Below, in pieces: positions 1-6,551 of a DNA stretch of 10,138 nucleotides. Origin of the DNA: Hyphomicrobiales bacterium (GTDB lineage: Bacteria > Pseudomonadota > Alphaproteobacteria > Rhizobiales > Rhizobiaceae); contig JAATGD010000274.1 in the NCBI GenBank assembly GCA_015654965.1, forward strand, positions 1 through 10,138. Direction: 5' to 3'. How positions within the stretch are numbered: position 1 is the stretch's first letter; each line of letters opens with the position of its first letter. Under the pieces are notes generated by a model. The model searched no databases. It saw only the letters and a program-made list of their open reading frames with translations, and had not been told where the DNA came from. The translations under genes were made by a program, and so were the position numbers.

Positions 1-542
1 GGGCACGAGGTCGAGCAGCAGGCGCACAGGATGCACTCGTAGAGGCCGTCGAGCTTCTGGCGATCCTCATGGCTTTGCAGCCATTCCTTCTGCGGCTCCG
101 GCGAAACCGTCTTGAGCCACGGCTCGATGGAACGGTGCTGGGCGTAGAAATTGTTGAGGTCCGGCACGAGGTCTTTCACCACCGGCATATGCGGCAGCGG
201 ATAGACCTTGATCGCGCCCTTGATGTCGTCCATGCCCTTGGTGCAGGCCAGCGTGTTCGCGCCATCGATATTCATGGCGCAGGAACCGCAGATGCCCTCG
301 CGGCAGGAACGGCGCAGCGTCAGCGTCGGGTCGATCTTGTTCTTGATATAGAGAAGACCGTCGAGCACCATCGGACCGCAATCGTCGCGATCGACATAAT
401 AGGTGTCGATGCTCGGATTTTCGTCGTCATCCGGCGACCAGCGATAGATGCGGAATTCCGTGACATTGCTCGCGCCATCGGGACGTGGCCATGTCTTGCC
501 TTCCTGTGGGCGGGAATTCTTGGGAAGTACGAGTTCAACCAT
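1..542 (-). CDS. sdhB: Succinate dehydrogenase iron-sulfur subunit, 3' end cut by window edge
   Basis: SdhB carries electrons from the SdhA flavin to the quinone site of complex II on the cytoplasmic face of the inner membrane. The first 180 codons are visible. The N-terminal ferredoxin-like domain holds the 2Fe-2S ligands C80, C85, C88 and C100 in the block starting CREGICGSC. The C-terminal domain begins its 4Fe-4S motif at C170-I-L-C173-A-C-C176; the remaining cluster ligands lie beyond the left edge, so completeness cannot be judged. The ATG at 542 is chosen because a purine-rich GGGGGAAAG ribosome binding site lies just upstream and the protein starts MVELVLPKNS, as expected for the family. 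It is the last visible gene of sdhCDAB, 15 bp after the sdhA stop. The family assignment is very secure. Confidence 0.98.
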   Translation of the reverse strand, partial: MVELVLPKNSRPQEGKTWPRPDGASNVTEFRIYRWSPDDDENPSIDTYYVDRDDCGPMVLDGLLYIKNKIDPTLTLRRSCREGICGSCAMNIDGANTLACTKGMDDIKGAIKVYPLPHMPVVKDLVPDLNNFYAQHRSIEPWLKTVSPEPQKEWLQSHEDRQKLDGLYECILCACCSTSC

Positions 543-557
543 TGCTCTTTCCCCCGA

Positions 558-2402
558 TCAGTAAACGCGCTTCTTGGGCGCAATTTTTGCGAGATCGATG
601 CCGCCTTCCTCAACCGTGGTCAACGGATCGAGGTGAACAGGGCGATAGTCGAGCTTGACCGAACCATCGGGCGACAGCCATGAAAGCGTGTGCTTGCGCC
701 ATTCCACATCGTTGCGGTCCGGGAAATCCTCATGCGCATGTGCACCGCGGCTTTCCTTGCGCGCTTCAGCCGAGACAACCGTCACCATGGCATTGGCCAT
801 GAGGTTTTCCAGCTCCAGCGTCTCCACCAGATCGGAATTCCAGATCATCGAGCGGTCGGAAACTTTTATGTCCGGCAGTTCTTTCCAGACATTCGACATG
901 CGCTCGACGCCCTGCTTGAGCGATTCGGAGGTGCGGAACACGGCCGCATCTTCCTGCATCGTGCGCTGCATCTTTTCACGCAGGATCGCCGTCGGCGTCG
1001 AACCGTTGGCGTAGCGCAGGCGGTCAAAGCGATCCATGATCTTTTCGACGGCGACCTCGTCAATATCCGGGATTTTCGCCTTGCGGTCGATCACCTGTCC
1101 GGCGCGGATGGCCGCCGCACGACCAAACACCACAAGATCGATCAGCGAATTGGAACCAAGACGGTTGGCGCCATGCACCGAAGCGCAACCCGCTTCGCCG
1201 ACAGCCATCAGGCCCGGCTGCACGCGATCAGGATTGTCCGCTGTCGGGTTGAGCACTTCACCCCAGTAATTGGTCGGAATGCCACCCATATTATAGTGAA
1301 CCGTCGGCAGGACCGGGATCGGCTCCTTGGTCAAATCGACACCGGCAAAAATCTTGGCACTCTCCGAAATACCCGGGAGACGCTCATGCAGCACGGCCGG
1401 ATCGAGATGGTCGAGATGCAGGAAGATATGATCCTTGTTGCGGCCGACACCGCGACCGGCGCGGATTTCCATGGTCATGCAACGCGAAACCACGTCACGC
1501 GAGGCCAGATCCTTGGCCGAAGGCGCGTAGCGTTCCATGAAACGTTCGCCTTCGGAATTGACCAGATAACCGCCTTCGCCGCGCGCGCCTTCGGTAATCA
1601 GACAACCCGCGCCGTAAATGCCGGTCGGATGGAACTGCACGAATTCCATGTCCTGCAACGGCAAGCCGGTACGTGCCACCATGCCGCCGCCGTCACCCGT
1701 GCAGGTATGCGCGGAAGTGGCCGAGAAATAGGCGCGGCCATAGCCGCCCGTCGCCATGACCACCATCTTGGCGGCAAAACGATGGATGGTACCGTCATCG
1801 AGATTCCACGCCACAACGCCGGTGCACACACCATCCGTCATGATCAGATCGAGCGCGAAATATTCGATGAAGAATTGCGCATTATTTCTGAGCGACTGGC
1901 CGTAAAGCGTATGCAGGATCGCGTGTCCCGTGCGGTCGGCAGCCGCACAGGTGCGCTGCACCGGCGGGCCGTCACCAAAATTCTGCATGTGACCACCGAA
2001 GGGACGCTGATAAATCTTGCCTTCTTCGGTGCGCGAGAACGGCACACCATAATGTTCAAGCTCATAGACGGCAGCAGGCGCTTCACGCGCCAGATATTCC
2101 ATGGCATCGGTATCGCCCAGCCAGTCCGAGCCCTTGACGGTATCGTATAGATGCCACTGCCAGCTGTCCGGCCCCATGTTCCGCAGCGACGCGGCAATGC
2201 CGCCCTGGGCTGCAACCGTGTGCGAACGGGTCGGGAAAACCTTGGTTATGCAAGCTGTTTTCAGGCCCTGCTCAGCCATGCCGAGCGTTGCGCGCAGGCC
2301 CGCGCCACCGGCCCCCACAACCACGACATCGAATTTGTGATCGACAAACTTGTAGGATTTTCCGCCCGCAGCGGGTGCTGCATTTTTTTCTGCACTAGCC
2401 AT
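558..2402 (-). CDS. sdhA: Succinate dehydrogenase flavoprotein subunit
   Basis: SdhA oxidises succinate to fumarate and passes two electrons through covalently bound FAD to SdhB. The 614-residue protein has the dinucleotide-binding glycines at about residues 30-42 (GAGGAGLRATLG). H61, in SRSHTVAAQGG, is the expected FAD-linking histidine. Substrate and catalytic residues match the family: H258 in FHPTGIYG, R274 in EGARGEGG, H369 in HYNMGG and R414 in GANRLGSNSL. The C-terminal third (about 460-614) is the usual helical and capping region, ending in PKKRVY. The length is normal, with no frameshift or missing motif. It starts 7 bp after the sdhD stop, and its ribosome binding site lies inside the last codons of sdhD, which suggests translational coupling. 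I prefer it to fumarate reductase because it is linked to sdhC and sdhD genes carrying heme and ubiquinone residues. Confidence 0.99.
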   Translation of the reverse strand: MASAEKNAAPAAGGKSYKFVDHKFDVVVVGAGGAGLRATLGMAEQGLKTACITKVFPTRSHTVAAQGGIAASLRNMGPDSWQWHLYDTVKGSDWLGDTDAMEYLAREAPAAVYELEHYGVPFSRTEEGKIYQRPFGGHMQNFGDGPPVQRTCAAADRTGHAILHTLYGQSLRNNAQFFIEYFALDLIMTDGVCTGVVAWNLDDGTIHRFAAKMVVMATGGYGRAYFSATSAHTCTGDGGGMVARTGLPLQDMEFVQFHPTGIYGAGCLITEGARGEGGYLVNSEGERFMERYAPSAKDLASRDVVSRCMTMEIRAGRGVGRNKDHIFLHLDHLDPAVLHERLPGISESAKIFAGVDLTKEPIPVLPTVHYNMGGIPTNYWGEVLNPTADNPDRVQPGLMAVGEAGCASVHGANRLGSNSLIDLVVFGRAAAIRAGQVIDRKAKIPDIDEVAVEKIMDRFDRLRYANGSTPTAILREKMQRTMQEDAAVFRTSESLKQGVERMSNVWKELPDIKVSDRSMIWNSDLVETLELENLMANAMVTVVSAEARKESRGAHAHEDFPDRNDVEWRKHTLSWLSPDGSVKLDYRPVHLDPLTTVEEGGIDLAKIAPKKRVY

Positions 2403-2409
2403 CGGGCTA

Positions 2410-2793
2410 TCAACCTCCGAAGCTCAGCTTGAGGATCGCGTAAATGCAGGCAACGCCAACCACCACCGTAAAGAAGGTGTTGAGCATCACCAGCAGGACC
2501 TTCAGGCCTTCGCCATGTATGTAATCTTCGATAATAACCTGCATGCCCAATCGCATGTGGTAAACGCCGGTCAGCACGAACAGCGCCATCACAAGAGCGG
2601 TAAAGGGATGCGCCAGAACGGCTTTGACTTCCCCATAGCTTGCGCCCTGAAGCGAAATCACCAGACCGATGAAAAACAGCACCAGTGGCACAAGCGCCAC
2701 GGCACTCATGCGCTGGAACCAGAAATGGCTGGTGCCTTCCTTGGCCGAACCCAAGCCCCGAACCTTGCCCAGAGGCGTGCGCATATCGCTCAT
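2410..2793 (-). CDS. sdhD: Succinate dehydrogenase membrane anchor subunit, SdhD
   Basis: SdhD is one of the two hydrophobic subunits that anchor complex II, bind heme b and form the ubiquinone site. The 127-residue protein has three predicted transmembrane helices at about 29-49, 65-87 and 98-122. H79, in VYHMRLGMQ, aligns with the heme-ligand histidine of Escherichia coli SdhD. D90-Y91, in IIEDYIHG, matches the Asp-Tyr pair next to the quinone site. The frame is open further upstream to 2865, but the ATG at 2793 fits best. It has an AAAGGAA ribosome binding site about 10 nt upstream, and the longer form would overlap sdhC and add an arginine- and serine-rich tail the family lacks. The gap from sdhC is 13 bp. 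Confidence 0.95.
   Translation of the reverse strand: MSDMRTPLGKVRGLGSAKEGTSHFWFQRMSAVALVPLVLFFIGLVISLQGASYGEVKAVLAHPFTALVMALFVLTGVYHMRLGMQVIIEDYIHGEGLKVLLVMLNTFFTVVVGVACIYAILKLSFGG
2414..2418 (-). promoter_or_regulatory. Ribosome binding site of sdhA inside the 3' end of sdhD
   Basis: On the minus strand GGAGG reads through the last Gly codons of sdhD, 11 nt before the sdhA ATG. It supports the start at 2402 and means sdhA translation probably depends on ribosomes finishing sdhD. Confidence 0.7.
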
Positions 2794-2806
2794 ATCGGAA
2801 TTCCTT

Positions 2807-3205
2807 TCAGCGGACCGCGAAGGCAACGACCCAGACAAGGATCGTCGCAGGCAGGGAGAAGGCAAGCGTCAGCCATGCAATCTTGGTCGCAGTGTGCTTT
2901 TCAAGCCCCGCGCCCATGTCCCAGATTAAGTGGCGCACGCCACCCGCCAGATGGTGCAGCAGCGCCCAGGTGTAGCCGAACAGCACCAGATAGCCGATCC
3001 AGGAATTATAGATCCAGGCAACTGTGTTGAAGGCATCTTCGCTGATTGCCGCGGCAATCAGCCATGCGGCGAGCAGAAGCGTGCCGAAATAAAGTGCGCC
3101 GCCGGTGATACGATGGATGATGGACATCGTCATCGTGATTTTCGGACGATAGATCGACAGATGCGGCGATAATGGGCGCTGGCGCGTGACAGTCGGTTGT
3201 GACAT
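2807..3205 (-). CDS. sdhC: Succinate dehydrogenase cytochrome b556 subunit, SdhC
   Basis: This is the first gene of sdhCDAB and encodes the other membrane anchor of complex II. The product is 132 residues with helices at about 30-52, 66-92 and 108-130. The N-terminal RPLSPHLSIYRP segment and SIIHRITG (S28, H31, R32) are typical; the Ser and Arg correspond to ubiquinone-site residues in E. coli SdhC. H85, in LLHHLAGGVRH, is the likely heme ligand, with H84 beside it. I chose the ATG at 3205, with a modest CACGAGAG site upstream, because it gives the family's usual MSQPTVTRQRPLSPH beginning. An in-frame GTG at 3244 would add 13 residues and cannot be fully excluded. Confidence 0.96.
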   Translation of the reverse strand: MSQPTVTRQRPLSPHLSIYRPKITMTMSIIHRITGGALYFGTLLLAAWLIAAAISEDAFNTVAWIYNSWIGYLVLFGYTWALLHHLAGGVRHLIWDMGAGLEKHTATKIAWLTLAFSLPATILVWVVAFAVR

Positions 3206-3362
3206 GGCTCTCGTGGGCTTCCCTGACTCGATCTTTCCTGACACCGTCTGCGCTTATGAAGCGGCAAGGCGGGACAGATTGCAGGTTCTCTCGAACCCGG
3301 TTGATGCCGCCCGGAGTGCAGAAACCCCTCTTCCTGCACGGGACGACCCAAGAAATATGGCG

Positions 3363-3382
3363 AGGCCGTGGCATGACGGCCT
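3363..3382. repeat. Perfect 7-bp inverted repeat (hairpin) in the sdhC leader
   Basis: AGGCCGT and ACGGCCT are perfect complements around a 6-nt loop. The element lies about 10-20 nt downstream of the proposed -10 box of the sdh promoter, so it would form a hairpin near the 5' end of the mRNA. No U-tract follows on the minus strand, so it does not look like an intrinsic terminator. It could stabilise the 5' end or be a protein operator; the sequence does not decide. Confidence 0.5.
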
Positions 3383-3392
3383 TATCCCGCGC

Positions 3393-3421
3393 TTTCTACT
3401 GCGCTTTTACCACAACGTCAA
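3393..3421 (-). promoter_or_regulatory. Candidate promoter of the sdhCDAB operon
   Basis: On the minus strand TTGACG (3421-3416) is followed after 17 bp by TAGAAA (3398-3393). The -35 matches the alphaproteobacterial housekeeping pattern well; the -10 only partly. It lies in the 348-bp gap between the acetyltransferase gene and sdhC and is the best candidate I found there. It would leave an untranslated leader of roughly 180 nt. I see no other coding region in the gap. Confidence 0.45.
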
Positions 3422-3480
3422 AGAAGCTTTTTCACCAAAAGGCTAACAATTGGTCGCACCCAAGCGACACTTTCGCGTGA

Positions 3481-3510
3481 TGGCGCACTTCAATCGTTTG
3501 AACTGCGCCA
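3481..3510. repeat. 30-bp near-perfect inverted repeat between the acetyltransferase gene and the sdh promoter
   Basis: The arms TGGCGCACTTCAA (3481-3493) and TTGAACTGCGCCA (3498-3510) are complementary at 12 of 13 positions around the loop TCGT. It starts 44 bp downstream of the acetyltransferase stop codon and ends about 60 bp upstream of the proposed sdh -35 box. Neither strand has a T-run after the stem; on the minus strand the T-run comes before it. So it is not a standard intrinsic terminator. It may still end the acetyltransferase mRNA, protect its 3' end, or serve as a binding site upstream of sdh. Confidence 0.6.
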
Positions 3511-3553
3511 CCCGAAAAAACATGTGCAATTTCATCCACTTTTGCAAAGCGGC

Positions 3554-4012
3554 TTAATTGCCGAATCGAATCACATAGCTCGACCAGTCGGCGCTCGCAG
3601 CGATCTGTTCATAGAGCTTGCGGCCATCCTCCGGCACCCTTGGCGCATTGAGAACGAGCTTCGACCATGACCGCTCTTCCGCCTTGTCGGCAAGCACGTC
3701 GATCAGCGCCTTGGCGATGCCTTTGCCGCGATGATCGTGATGGACATAGATATGATCGACCTGTGCGGCGCGCAGCCCCGATACGGGTTCGGGAAGATCG
3801 TAGAAAATGACGAAGCCGACGAGATTGCCATCCACACTTGCACCCAGAATTTCCGTCGCGCGATCCTGAAGCAGATGTTCTGCATAAAAATCATCCGGCC
3901 TGCGCGGCGCACCGCGCTTCAAGGCCTGCGTGTAACTGGCAAGCAAGGGAGCAAGGTCATGAGCATCGCGAAGATGAAGAAACGCAATATCGACGGCGTG
4001 TTCTGTGGTCAT
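3554..4012 (-). CDS. GNAT-family N-acetyltransferase of unknown substrate
   Basis: The 152-residue protein belongs to the GCN5-related acyltransferases, which move an acetyl group from acetyl-CoA to an amine. Motif A is clear: the beta4 strand VDHIYVHH (about 86-93) runs into the pyrophosphate-binding loop HRGKGIAKALI (94-104). The N-terminal strand VDIAFLHLRDAHDLAPLL (7-24) and beta strand LVGFVIFYDLP (65-74) are also typical. The substrate cannot be told from sequence. The frame is open up to 4114, but the ATG at 4012 has an AGGGAT ribosome binding site 8 nt upstream and gives a normal-length domain; the extra 34 residues match nothing in the family. It looks monocistronic, with leuC's terminator upstream and the sdh operon downstream. 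Confidence 0.88.
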   Translation of the reverse strand: MTTEHAVDIAFLHLRDAHDLAPLLASYTQALKRGAPRRPDDFYAEHLLQDRATEILGASVDGNLVGFVIFYDLPEPVSGLRAAQVDHIYVHHDHRGKGIAKALIDVLADKAEERSWSKLVLNAPRVPEDGRKLYEQIAASADWSSYVIRFGN

Positions 4013-4135
4013 GAGACAATCCCTGTCATTTATGCCCTGCATCCCATTTGCGCGAGACATCAGGACTTCAAAGTCGGGCAATTCTAGCCACTCAAAGGGG
4101 CAAAGGTAAAGCATGACACACGCGAATGCGCGTCT

Positions 4136-4165
4136 ATTTTTCTTCTGATTTCAAAGGCATGTCAA
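4136..4165 (-). promoter_or_regulatory. Candidate promoter of the GNAT acetyltransferase gene
   Basis: A perfect TTGACA occurs on the minus strand at 4165-4160. The best partner is AAAAAT at 4141-4136, 18 bp away, which is a weak -10. The -35 overlaps one arm of the palindrome at 4165-4187. A second short inverted repeat (ACGCG, loop AATG, CGCGT; 4120-4133) falls where transcription would begin. The -35 is convincing; the -10 is uncertain. Confidence 0.35.
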
Positions 4166-4187
4166 AATCGAGCATCTAATTCGATTT
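4165..4187. repeat. 7-bp inverted repeat overlapping the -35 box, possible operator
   Basis: AAATCGA (4165-4171) and TCGATTT (4181-4187) are perfect complements separated by 9 bp. The 4165 end coincides with the first base of the candidate -35 box of the acetyltransferase gene. This spacing suits a dimeric helix-turn-helix regulator, but no regulator gene is adjacent and the site is AT-rich, so chance is possible. Confidence 0.35.
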
Positions 4188-4213
4188 AAATGCCAAGCCC
4201 TATACGCATAAAG

Positions 4214-4245
4214 AAAAGGCCGCGGGATGAAACCAGCGGCCTTTT
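4214..4245 (-). terminator. Intrinsic terminator of leuC
   Basis: A 10-bp perfect stem, AAAAGGCCGC against GCGGCCTTTT, surrounds a 12-nt loop. It begins 19 nt downstream of the leuC stop codon and is followed on the minus strand by TTTTCTTT. The stem is also flanked by T's on the plus strand, so it could work in both directions. Confidence 0.9.
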
Positions 4246-4264
4246 TCCGATCATGCGATCAATT

Positions 4265-5674
4265 TCAGTGCCAATCGCGAATATCGACAAAATGACCAGC
4301 GATTGCCGCAGCCGCAGCCATGGCGGGCGAGACAAGATGCGTGCGGCCCTTGAAACCCTGACGGCCCTCGAAATTACGGTTCGAGGTCGAGGCACAACGC
4401 TCACCCGGCTTCAGGCGGTCGTCATTCATGGCAAGGCACATCGAGCAACCCGGCTCGCGCCAGTCAAAACCGGCTTCGATGAAAATCTTGTCGAGGCCCT
4501 CGGCTTCCGCCTGTTCCTTCACAAGACCCGACCCCGGTACGATCATGGCGCTCACACCATCTGCCACCTTCTTGCCCTCAGCCATGCGGGCGGCATCGCG
4601 CAAATCCTCGATGCGCCCATTGGTGCAGGAACCTATGAACACGCGGTCAATCGCAATATCGGTGATCTTTGTACCGGGCTTCAAACCCATATAGTCAAGC
4701 GCACGCCATTTGGACGCCCGCTTGGTTTCGTCCGAAATCTCATCGGGGTTCGGTACGATATCAGTCACAAACACCACGTCTTCCGGCGAAGATCCCCATG
4801 AAACGACCGGCGAAATTTTTGCAGCATCAAGATCGACGATCTTGTCGAAATAAGCGCCCTCATCCGAATGCAGCGTCTTCCAGTAAGCAATCGCCTGCTC
4901 CAGCGCCTCGCCTTTTGGCGCGCGCGGCTTGTCCTTGATATAGGCGAATGTCGTCTCGTCAGGCGCGATCAGGCCTGCGCGCGCGCCGCCTTCAATGGAC
5001 ATGTTGCAGACCGTCATGCGACCTTCCATCGACAGCGAACGAATGGCGTCCCCGGCATATTCGATGACATAGCCTGTACCGCCAGCCGTGCCGATCTTGC
5101 CAATGATGGCGAGCGTTACGTCCTTGGCGGTCACACCGGGAGCCAGTTTGCCGGTCACACGTACCAGCATGTTCTTGGCTTTTTTCTGGATCAAGGTCTG
5201 GGTTGCCAGCACATGCTCGACTTCCGAGGTGCCGATGCCATGCGCAAGCGAGCCGAAAGCGCCATGGGTCGAAGTGTGGCTATCGCCACAGACAATCGTC
5301 ATGCCCGGAAGCGTAAAGCCCTGCTCCGGCCCCACGATATGCACGACACCCTGACGGCGATCACGCTCCGAATAATATTCGACACCAAAATCGGCGGCAT
5401 TGCGTGCGAGAGCCTCGACCTGAATGCGGCTTTCCTCGTTCTTGATGCCGTTGATACGATCCGGCGAGGTGGGCACATTGTGATCGACCACGGCCAGTGT
5501 CTTTTCGGGATGGCGTACCTTGCGGCCTGCCATGCGCAGGCCTTCAAAAGCCTGCGGGCTTGTCACTTCATGCACAAGGTGGCGATCAATATAAAGGAGG
5601 CAGGTTCCATCATCCTGCCGATCCACTACATGGTCGTCAAAAATCTTGTCATAAAGTGTACGCGGCGCGCTCAT
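4265..5674 (-). CDS. leuC: 3-isopropylmalate dehydratase large subunit
   Basis: LeuC is the 4Fe-4S subunit of isopropylmalate isomerase. With LeuD it converts 2-isopropylmalate to 3-isopropylmalate in leucine synthesis in the cytosol. The 469-residue length is standard. Cluster ligands are C350 in FIGSCTNGR and C410 and C413 in EPGCSMCLAMN, spaced as in the aconitase superfamily. GDSHTSTHGAFG (130-141) and the C-terminal SNRNFEGRQG (431-440) are active-site signatures. The ATG at 5674 is preceded by AAAGGAAG about 9 nt upstream. It has its own promoter and terminator, so it appears monocistronic; leuD and leuB are not in the window, as is common in this group. Homoaconitase is a less likely alternative, given the LeuC-type GDSHT and SCTNGR contexts. 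Confidence 0.98.
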   Translation of the reverse strand: MSAPRTLYDKIFDDHVVDRQDDGTCLLYIDRHLVHEVTSPQAFEGLRMAGRKVRHPEKTLAVVDHNVPTSPDRINGIKNEESRIQVEALARNAADFGVEYYSERDRRQGVVHIVGPEQGFTLPGMTIVCGDSHTSTHGAFGSLAHGIGTSEVEHVLATQTLIQKKAKNMLVRVTGKLAPGVTAKDVTLAIIGKIGTAGGTGYVIEYAGDAIRSLSMEGRMTVCNMSIEGGARAGLIAPDETTFAYIKDKPRAPKGEALEQAIAYWKTLHSDEGAYFDKIVDLDAAKISPVVSWGSSPEDVVFVTDIVPNPDEISDETKRASKWRALDYMGLKPGTKITDIAIDRVFIGSCTNGRIEDLRDAARMAEGKKVADGVSAMIVPGSGLVKEQAEAEGLDKIFIEAGFDWREPGCSMCLAMNDDRLKPGERCASTSNRNFEGRQGFKGRTHLVSPAMAAAAAIAGHFVDIRDWH

Positions 5675-5711
5675 TGCAAAGCTTCCTTTGAACGGTTCTT
5701 AACTTGCCTGT

Positions 5712-5740
5712 CATATGCACCTGCTGCCGGCTTTCGTCAA
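5712..5740 (-). promoter_or_regulatory. Promoter of leuC
   Basis: On the minus strand TTGACG (5740-5735) and CATATG (5717-5712) are separated by exactly 17 bp, a good fit to the alphaproteobacterial housekeeping consensus. Transcription would start near 5705, giving a leader of about 30 nt. That is too short for a leader-peptide attenuator, and I see no leucine-rich leader frame. Confidence 0.7.
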
Positions 5741-5837
5741 GAAACCGAACCCGCAACAGGGTGTCGCAGTAATAATCTTGCGAAAATGTGGCATAATTAT
5801 TTGTAATATTATGCGCCCGATTTTTGTTTTCGCAACA

Positions 5838-5865
5838 AAAAAGGCGGCCCCGAGGCCGCCTTTTT
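5838..5865 (-). terminator. Intrinsic terminator of rplS
   Basis: A 12-bp perfect stem, AAAAAGGCGGCC against GGCCGCCTTTTT, encloses the tetraloop CCGA. It starts 17 nt downstream of the rplS stop and is followed on the minus strand by a T-run. It is symmetric and could also stop plus-strand transcription. Confidence 0.95.
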
Positions 5866-5882
5866 AAAGAGCTTGCTGCGAC

Positions 5883-6320
5883 TTATTCGGCAGCAGTCTT
5901 GGCAGCCTCAGCCTTTGCGGCGGCTAGCTTGTCAGCTTCGCGCTCAGCCTTGGTGCGGTTGTCTTTCTTTTCAGCAATACGGGCAGCCTTACCGGTGAGG
6001 CCGCGCAGGTAGTAAAGCTTCGCGCGACGGACCTTACCGCGGCGAACGACTTCAACGCCTTCAACGATCGGCGAATAAACCGGGAATACCCGCTCCACGC
6101 CTTCGCCATAGGAAATCTTGCGAACGGTGAAGTTTTCATTCAGACCAGCACCCGAACGGGCGATGCAAAGGCCTTCATAGGCCTGCACGCGGGTACGCGT
6201 ACCTTCGGTCACGCGGACCTGAACGCGAACGGTGTCACCGGGCTGAAATGCAGGAAGCTTGCGCTTTTCTTCGATCTTTGCTGCCTGTTCGGCTTCAAGC
6301 TGACGAATGATATCGGTCAT
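5883..6320 (-). CDS. rplS: Large ribosomal subunit protein bL19
   Basis: bL19 sits at the interface of the large and small ribosomal subunits. The 145-residue protein starts MTDIIRQLEAEQ and carries the conserved core PGDTVRVQVRV (27-37), AYEGLCIARSGAG (47-59), FTVRKISYGEGVERVFP (64-80) and KVRRAKLYYLRGLTGKAARI (96-115). About 28 residues after the core form an alanine- and lysine-rich tail (118-145), a C-terminal extension compared with the shorter E. coli protein and seen in many alphaproteobacteria. The ATG at 6320 has a strong GGAAGGAAAAG ribosome binding site. It follows the rimM-trmD-DUF4260 cluster on the same strand after a 231-bp gap and ends at its own terminator. Confidence 0.98.
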   Translation of the reverse strand: MTDIIRQLEAEQAAKIEEKRKLPAFQPGDTVRVQVRVTEGTRTRVQAYEGLCIARSGAGLNENFTVRKISYGEGVERVFPVYSPIVEGVEVVRRGKVRRAKLYYLRGLTGKAARIAEKKDNRTKAEREADKLAAAKAEAAKTAAE

Positions 6321-6551
6321 CGTCTTTTCCTTCCAGAATTCTTCTCAAACAGCCAGAGCGCTCTGCACTTGCCGCCAAGCAACCTTGGCCTTGCGGCTAT
6401 GCCTGAAACATCAGGCAGGAGCGGTACACCATCTATTGGTTTACGGACGTCGGGCGAAGCCTGACAAAATATTCATGTCGGATTTTTCCGAACTGCGGCG
6501 GCAATACACCATTGCCGCCAATGAATCAATATCTGGAAACAGAAATAGGGA
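6321..6551 (-). promoter_or_regulatory. Structured leader region of rplS
   Basis: This 231-bp gap between the DUF4260 stop and the rplS start holds no credible gene but several inverted repeats. They are a 9-bp perfect stem GGCGGCAAT/ATTGCCGCC (6497-6519), a 5-bp stem TCGGA/TCCGA (6478-6491), a 7-bp stem TGCCTGA/TCAGGCA (6400-6417) and the 12-bp palindrome CAGAGCGCTCTG (6354-6365). No stem is followed by a T-run on the minus strand. The region may contain an rplS promoter; TTGATT with TATTGC 17 bp on, or TTGTCA further down, are weak candidates. It could also be an mRNA leader for feedback control by a ribosomal protein. Both readings are inference. Confidence 0.45.

Noticed and set aside
690..2150. 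A 486-codon open frame on the plus strand opposite sdhA
   Set aside because: It lies wholly antisense to the certain sdhA gene, is rich in His and Arg as expected of a high-GC antisense frame, and shows no domain or ribosome binding site.
2794..2865. Upstream extension of sdhD by 24 residues
   Set aside because: It would overlap sdhC, lacks a ribosome binding site, and adds sequence not found in SdhD. The ATG at 2793 has a good site.
3206..3553. Short plus-strand open frames in the gap upstream of sdhC
   Set aside because: They lack ribosome binding sites and recognisable sequence, and cross into sdhC on the other strand. The gap is better explained as regulatory.
4013..4114. Upstream extension of the GNAT protein by 34 residues
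   Set aside because: The ATG at 4114 has no ribosome binding site and sits very near the candidate promoter. The ATG at 4012 has AGGGAT upstream.
4868..5806. A 312-codon plus-strand open frame opposite leuC
   Set aside because: It is antisense to leuC and runs through the leuC promoter. Its composition matches a shadow frame and no motif is recognisable.
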